Below, piece by piece: positions 32,221-35,969 of a DNA stretch of 35,969 bases. The position numbers and the translations under genes were made by a program. Under the pieces are notes generated by a model. The model did no database searches, had not been told where the DNA came from, and saw only the letters and a list, made by a program, of their open reading frames with translations. The DNA is from Nocardioides sp. Soil797 (GTDB taxonomy: Bacteria > Actinomycetota > Actinomycetes > Propionibacteriales > Nocardioidaceae), in NCBI GenBank assembly GCA_001429555.1, contig LMSR01000015.1:73504-109472 (forward strand), read 5' to 3'. Each line of letters begins with the position of its first letter. Positions within the stretch are counted from its first letter, which is position 1.

Positions 32221-33672
32221 TCACCTGTGAGTCGGGAACCTCAGCGTGAAGCGGGTCTGCCCAGCACGGGTGGTGAGCTCGACGGTGCCACCGTGGGCCT
32301 CCGTGATCGCCTTCACCAGGGAGAGCCCGAGCCCCGCTCCGCCCTCGCGGTGGCGTGCCGTGTCGCCCCGGACGAAGCGCTCGAACGCCTCGTCGGCCAG
32401 CCCGGGTGCGAAGCCCGGACCGTCGTCGGTGACCACGATCTCACCGGACCGGACCCGGGCGGTCACGGTGGTGCCGGCGGGCGTGTACTTGCGAGCGTTG
32501 GTGAGCAGGTTGGTGACCACCTGGTGGAGGCGTTGCTCGTCGCCCAGCACCTCGACGGCCTCCTCCGGCAGGTCGAGTTGCCATTGGTGGTCGGGTGCGA
32601 GCACCCGGGCGTCGGCGACCGCTTCGAGGAGCAGACGGGTCAGGTCGACCGGCTCCGAGTCCAGAGGACGGCCGGAGTCGAGCCGGGCGAGCAGCAGCAG
32701 GTCCTCGACCAGGGAGGTCATCCGTCCGGACTCGGCCTCCACCTTCGCGAGGGCAGCGCCTACGGCTGCGGCGTCGTCGGGACGCCGCCGCGCCAGCTCG
32801 GCGTACCCCTTGATCGTGGCCAGCGGAGTGCGCAGCTCGTGGGAGGCATCTCCGACGAACTGGCGAACCTGTTGCTCGCTGCGGTGCCTCGACTCGAGGC
32901 TCGACTCGACGTGCGCCAGCAGGGTGTTGAGCGCAGCCCCGACTCGGCCGACCTCCGTCCCCTCGTCGGTGAGGTGCTCGGGCACGCGGTCGGTGAGGTC
33001 GATCTCGCCGGAGGCGAGGTGCTGGGCGGCCACGCGATGGGCGGTGTCGGCAACCTCGTGCAGGGGCTGCAGCTGGCGGCGTACGAGCACCAGGCCGGCG
33101 GCACCTGCGGTGAGCACGGCCAGCAGCCCGAGCAACAATTCCCACTGGACCATCGAGGCCACGGCATCGTTGACGTCGTCGGTGGGAAGCCCGGTGATCA
33201 GGGTGGCGCCGTCGGCCTCGGCGGCGGTGACCCGGTAGGTACCGACTCCGGGCAGGTCGACCTCGTGGACCTGCCCATCGGTGGGTACGTCGGCCAGGTC
33301 GTCGAGCGCCGCGCTGGAGAGCCGACGGCTGTTGAACGGGGTGTCGGTGAGCACTTCGCCGAGCGGCTTGGTGGCCGTGTCCGACGAGGGCGGGACCACC
33401 GCGATGAGGGTGCCCGGCCCCTGGTTGCGTACGTCGAACCGGGACGGAGCATCAGGGAGGCGCTCGGGCAGTCCCGGCCCGGCACCGCCCCGTGGCGGGC
33501 CGGACTCGCCGGCCCGCCGCAGCGACGACTGGACGTCGGCATCGAGCTGCCCGGTCAGGTAGGAGCGCATGGCCAGGGTTGTTGCGAAGCCGATCAGCAG
33601 GGCCACGAGTGCCACCAGCGCAACGGTGGTGATCACCAGGCGGGAGGTGAGGGAGGCCCAGCGACCGCTCAT
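32221..33672 (-). CDS. Sensor histidine kinase of a two-component system
   Basis: 483 residues. Two membrane segments (about 8-32 and 195-215) enclose an extracytoplasmic sensor domain; then come a HAMP domain (RRQLQPLHEVADTAHRVAAQHL), the DHp helix QFVGDASHELRTPLATIKGYAE with phospho-acceptor His278, and the HATPase with NLLTNARKYTP, DDGPGFAP and GGAGLGLSLVKAI. The layout resembles TrcS-type kinases. It overlaps the response regulator stop by 4 bp (ATGA) and is followed after 52 bp by the glycosyltransferases. The signal it senses is unknown. Confidence 0.93.
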   Translation of the reverse strand: MSGRWASLTSRLVITTVALVALVALLIGFATTLAMRSYLTGQLDADVQSSLRRAGESGPPRGGAGPGLPERLPDAPSRFDVRNQGPGTLIAVVPPSSDTATKPLGEVLTDTPFNSRRLSSAALDDLADVPTDGQVHEVDLPGVGTYRVTAAEADGATLITGLPTDDVNDAVASMVQWELLLGLLAVLTAGAAGLVLVRRQLQPLHEVADTAHRVAAQHLASGEIDLTDRVPEHLTDEGTEVGRVGAALNTLLAHVESSLESRHRSEQQVRQFVGDASHELRTPLATIKGYAELARRRPDDAAAVGAALAKVEAESGRMTSLVEDLLLLARLDSGRPLDSEPVDLTRLLLEAVADARVLAPDHQWQLDLPEEAVEVLGDEQRLHQVVTNLLTNARKYTPAGTTVTARVRSGEIVVTDDGPGFAPGLADEAFERFVRGDTARHREGGAGLGLSLVKAITEAHGGTVELTTRAGQTRFTLRFPTHR

Positions 33673-34373
33673 GGCTTGAGCACGTAGCCGGCGCCACGCA
33701 TGGTGTGGATCATCGGCTTCCGTCCGGCGTCGATCTTCTTGCGCAGGTAGGAGATGTAGAGCTCGACCACGTTGGCCTGGCCACCGAAGTCGTAGTTCCA
33801 CACCCGGTCGAGGATCTGTGCCTTGCTCAGCACCCGCCGCGGGTTGCGCATCAGGTAGCGGAGCAGCTCGAACTCGGTCGCGGTCAACGTGATCTCGGCG
33901 TCCCCGCGGCGCACCTCGTGGCTGTCCTCGTCGAGGGTGAGGTCGCCGACGCTGAGCAGGTTGTCCTGCTGGGCGTTCATCGCCCCCGCGCGACGCATGA
34001 GTGCACGAAGGCGGGCGACCACCTCCTCGAGGGAGAAGGGCTTGGTGACGTAGTCGTCGCCGCCCGCGGTCAGTCCGGCGATGCGGTCCTCGACGGCGTC
34101 GCGGGCGGTCAGGAAGAGCACGGGGACGTCGGGGTCCGTCCCGCGCATGCGGCGCAGCACCTCCAGCCCGTCGAAGTCGGGCAGCATCATGTCGAGCACC
34201 ACCGCGTCCGGACGGAAGTCCTTCGCCAGGGCCACGGCCTTGCTCCCGGTGTGGGCCTGGCGGACCTCGACACCCTCGTAGCGCAGCGCCATCGCCAGCA
34301 GCTCGGCGATGTTGACCTCGTCGTCGACGACGAGCACGCGCAGGGGGGATCCGTCAGGTCTGGTCAACTCCAT
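33669..34373 (-). CDS. OmpR-family response regulator
   Basis: 234 residues. The receiver has the acidic pair VVDDE, the phospho-acceptor Asp61 in PDAVVLDMMLPDFDG, Thr in FLTARD, and Lys in YVTKPFS. The C-terminal OmpR winged helix includes LTLDEDSHEVRRGDAEITLTATEFELLRYLMRNPRRVLSKAQILDRVWNYDF and NVVELYISYLRKKID. It is close to TrcR of mycobacteria in pattern. First gene of the operon; the ATG is preceded by AGGAGAGG. It probably regulates its own promoter through the repeats at 34416-34434 and perhaps the divergent membrane protein gene. Confidence 0.95.
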   Translation of the reverse strand: MELTRPDGSPLRVLVVDDEVNIAELLAMALRYEGVEVRQAHTGSKAVALAKDFRPDAVVLDMMLPDFDGLEVLRRMRGTDPDVPVLFLTARDAVEDRIAGLTAGGDDYVTKPFSLEEVVARLRALMRRAGAMNAQQDNLLSVGDLTLDEDSHEVRRGDAEITLTATEFELLRYLMRNPRRVLSKAQILDRVWNYDFGGQANVVELYISYLRKKIDAGRKPMIHTMRGAGYVLKP

Positions 34374-34415
34374 GGGGTCCAACCTCTCCTGCGCGGGTGA
34401 GCAGAGTCTGTCAGG

Positions 34416-34434
34416 TTCCTGTGCCCTTCCTGTG
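34416..34434. promoter_or_regulatory. Candidate OmpR-type binding site, 11-bp-phased direct repeats
   Basis: TTCCTGTG occurs at 34416-34423 and again at 34427-34434, exactly 11 bp apart, one helical turn, as expected for two OmpR-family winged helices side by side. It lies 43-61 bp upstream of the response regulator ATG. The same CCTGTG core recurs as an inverted pair at 34503-34520 (CCTGTG tcctcg CACAGG), closer to the divergent gene. Confidence 0.6.
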
Positions 34435-34449
34435 AACCGAGTCTCTGAC

Positions 34450-34490
34450 GGTGGTTGAGGAGCGAGCGCCAGCGAGTGTCTCGAAACCAG
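34450..34490. repeat. REP-like dispersed palindromic element, copy 1
   Basis: GGTGGTTGAGGAGCGAGCGC continues to AGTGTCTCGAAACCAG. The outer GGTT and AACC ends pair imperfectly. Near-identical elements (GGTGGTT...CTCGAAACC) are scattered between genes in Nocardioides-like genomes as far as I recall. A second copy is at 35008-35045. Confidence 0.65.
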
Positions 34491-34544
34491 CCGACAGCAA
34501 CCCCTGTGTCCTCGCACAGGTTCCGGACAGCAACCGAGGTCATC

Positions 34545-34976
34545 GTGGTCGACATGTTCGACAACGACCCGCATGAGGCAGACACCAACCAGGCCCGCAA
34601 CGACCAGGCCGGCCCGAACCCGACAGGTCCGAACCCGACAGGTCCGAACCCGACAGGTCCGAACCCGACAGGTCCGAACCCGACAGGTCAGCCCCCCGAA
34701 GAGCCAGCACCCAAGCCCACCTGGAAGGGCCGCGTGCTCGGCTACCGCGCCGTTGCCGCAGTGGCCCTGGGCAGTGTGGTGCTCGGCGGTGTTGGCGGTG
34801 TCGCGCTGGGTGCGGTCAGCAGTGGTTCGGACGACGGTGGCCGCGGCGGCTTCGGTGGGCCGGGCGGAAACGGGCGCGGCAACTTCCAGCAGCTGCCGGG
34901 CCAGCAAGGAGGCCAGCCCGATGGCAGCCAGGGCCAGCTCGCTCCGCCACCAGTGCAGGACGATGCCTCCCGGTGA
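34545..34976 (+). CDS. Single-pass membrane protein with PNPTG repeats and Gly-rich tail
   Basis: 143 residues from GTG 34545, which has GAGG five bases upstream (ATG 34554 is the alternative). The hydrophilic N-terminus holds five perfect PNPTG repeats, then EEPAPKPTWKGRVLG, one membrane helix (AVAAVALGSVVLGGVGGVALGAV) and an outside tail rich in Gly, Gln and Pro (GGRGGFGGPGGNGRGNFQQLPGQQGG). I recognise no family. It is divergent from the two-component operon across a region with candidate regulator boxes, and its Gly-rich tail resembles the GT39 C-terminus. A role in the envelope response is inferred only. Confidence 0.75.
   Translation: MVDMFDNDPHEADTNQARNDQAGPNPTGPNPTGPNPTGPNPTGPNPTGQPPEEPAPKPTWKGRVLGYRAVAAVALGSVVLGGVGGVALGAVSSGSDDGGRGGFGGPGGNGRGNFQQLPGQQGGQPDGSQGQLAPPPVQDDASR
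34614..34688 (+). repeat. Perfect 15-bp x5 coding tandem repeat
   Basis: CCGAACCCGACAGGT is repeated five times without a mismatch, encoding (PNPTG)5. Perfect identity with a period divisible by three means copy number can change by slippage without breaking the frame. Confidence 0.95.
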
Positions 34977-35007
34977 TCGAGCAGGCCGAGGAACGAGCGT
35001 CCCTCAC

Positions 35008-35045
35008 GGTGGTGAGGAGCGAGGAACGAGCGTCTCGAAACCACC
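35008..35045. repeat. REP-like dispersed palindromic element, copy 2
   Basis: GGTGGTGAGGAGCGAGGAAC continues to GAGCGTCTCGAAACCACC; the ends GGTGGT and ACCACC are complementary. A piece of it, GAGGAACGAGCGTC, is also present 33 bp upstream at 34988-35001, suggesting a partial tandem copy. It follows the stop of the PNPTG gene. Confidence 0.65.
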
Positions 35046-35160
35046 GCTGCGCCGAGCCGGTCGCAAGCGCTGGAGACTTTCTGAAAATACCTTGGCCGAA
35101 ACCTGTGGATAAGCCCTTTTCGGGGTGTCGACTGTCGGTGGTCCCTGATTGACTTTTTGC

Positions 35161-35969
35161 ATGTTCGAAGTCGATGCAGCTCTCCATCCGTTCGAGGTCG
35201 GTGACCTCGGCGGTGAGGCGTTGTTCGACCTCATTTCCGACACCCGTGACACCGAGTTCCGTACCGACCGCCGCAAGGTCCGGCTCGCGTATCAGCTCTG
35301 TGTAACCAACCCCGCTGGCCCCGGGATCGACGCCGCTACCTGGGGTGACGGGCTGCCCGGCATGGCGGGTGACTACGACGCCACGTTGGGTGGCGAGGGG
35401 ACGCCGTTGGTGGCCCGGTTCGTGGTGGAGGACTGGGCTGCGGCGACTCGGAAGTCACGGGGCTCGGGCAAGCAGTTCCTGGCCAACACCCTCGATCTGC
35501 ACCACCGCCTCCCGAAGGCTCATGCCCGGTTCGAGGACCTCGAGTTGGAGTTGTGGAGGGCCTTCCAGTTGGCCGAGGAGACCCACGACCTCTCGCTGGA
35601 GGCAGCCCGGTGGATCGATGCCCGCGTCGCCGAGGTCGGGTCGTACTCGTTCAACGCCATCACCAAAGCCGTGAAGCTCGGGACAGCGAAGTTCCACCCC
35701 GAGAAGCTCGAGGACGACAACGGGCTGCCCGGTAGGGATGACTGGGACGTCACCGTTGACCACAATCAGGGAGCTGAGGGCACCAGCACCCTCGAAGCGA
35801 TCGGGGGCAGCCTGGATCTGGCGAAGTTCCATGATCTGGTCTCTGATGAGGCGACCACGTTGGGTCGGCTCGGGGACTCCGACACGTTGGGTCAGCGCAA
35901 GGCCAAGGCCCTCGGCGTCATCGCGGACAGGCAGGCCACCCTGGATCTGCTCGGGATCCTCGACACTGA
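35161..35969 (+). CDS. DUF222/HNH endonuclease (13E12 repeat family), 3' end outside window
   Basis: An open frame of 269 codons from ATG 35161 that runs off the window, so no stop is seen. The N-terminus MFEVDAALHPFEVGDLGGEALFDLISDTRDTEFRTDRRKVRLAYQLC and the run SLEAARWIDARVAEVGSYSFNAITKAVKLG are typical of the DUF222 domain. It should continue into an HNH nuclease domain like that at 200-810. Bases 35833-35937 match window bases 1-105 at 98 of 105 positions with identical protein. The upstream region contains a DnaA-box-like TGTGGATAA (35104-35112). Function of the family is unsettled. Confidence 0.88.
   Translation, partial: MFEVDAALHPFEVGDLGGEALFDLISDTRDTEFRTDRRKVRLAYQLCVTNPAGPGIDAATWGDGLPGMAGDYDATLGGEGTPLVARFVVEDWAAATRKSRGSGKQFLANTLDLHHRLPKAHARFEDLELELWRAFQLAEETHDLSLEAARWIDARVAEVGSYSFNAITKAVKLGTAKFHPEKLEDDNGLPGRDDWDVTVDHNQGAEGTSTLEAIGGSLDLAKFHDLVSDEATTLGRLGDSDTLGQRKAKALGVIADRQATLDLLGILDT

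Noticed and set aside
35104..35112. TGTGGATAA, a perfect DnaA-box match (complement TTATCCACA)
   Set aside because: It is a single box; there is no cluster, no dnaA or dnaN nearby and no AT-rich unwinding region, so it is not an origin.

Overview
The window is high-GC DNA from an actinobacterium. Dense codon-biased genes, frequent 4-bp stop/start overlaps, 13E12-type DUF222/HNH genes, a wax ester synthase/DGAT, paired acyl-CoA dehydrogenases and an actinobacterial DinB lineage together suggest the Nocardioidaceae (Nocardioides-like). That placement is inferred from gene content and style; there is no rRNA or other marker here. I see no tRNA, rRNA, CRISPR array, prophage or intact transposon.

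Layout. 1-810: a broken DUF222/HNH (13E12) gene carrying the scar of an IS3-family element. 1105-3405: an operon of two complementary acyl-CoA dehydrogenases, then a DUF4031 gene. 3814-6071: an HD-domain protein and a SAM methyltransferase that overlap by 4 bp, divergent from an HxlR-type regulator. 6148-9555: a secreted GH16 glycosidase, a cytochrome P450 and a ScyD/ScyE-like propeller protein. 9653-12438: a gluconate module (GntR regulator divergent from gluconokinase and GntP permease). 12500-15761: two lipoproteins, a tandem GNAT acetyltransferase and a PIG-L deacetylase. 15793-17318: a basic Lys/Ala-rich small protein overlapping an orphan beta-class DNA methyltransferase, followed by a striking nested palindrome cluster. 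17481-18896: a wax ester synthase/DGAT. 19171-22492: two secreted proteins (one a DUF1524 nuclease), a FUSC membrane protein and a DinB3-like polymerase, then a 22-bp tandem repeat. 22548-25693: a YbdK-like carboxylate-amine ligase, a ThrE-type exporter and a DUF402 protein. 25784-28785: a Baeyer-Villiger-type monooxygenase/SDR operon with a divergent TetR regulator. 28822-34976: a GPGG-motif microprotein and an operon of response regulator, histidine kinase, GT39 and GT2-GtrA, divergent from a PNPTG-repeat membrane protein. 35161-end: a second DUF222/HNH gene cut by the window edge.

How the genes work together. Clear functional units are the acyl-CoA dehydrogenase pair, the gluconate uptake and phosphorylation module with its regulator, the flavin monooxygenase/SDR pair under a TetR regulator, and the two-component system/cell-envelope glycosyltransferase operon. 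The last has 11-bp-phased direct repeats in its promoter that look like OmpR-type binding boxes.

The most unusual sequence features are the alternating A-A'-A palindrome cluster at 17338-17407, the IS3 scar in the left HNH gene, the near-identical DUF222 segments at the two window ends (98/105 bases, all differences silent), the perfect 15-bp x5 coding repeat, and the 22-bp tandem repeat between dinB and its convergent neighbour.
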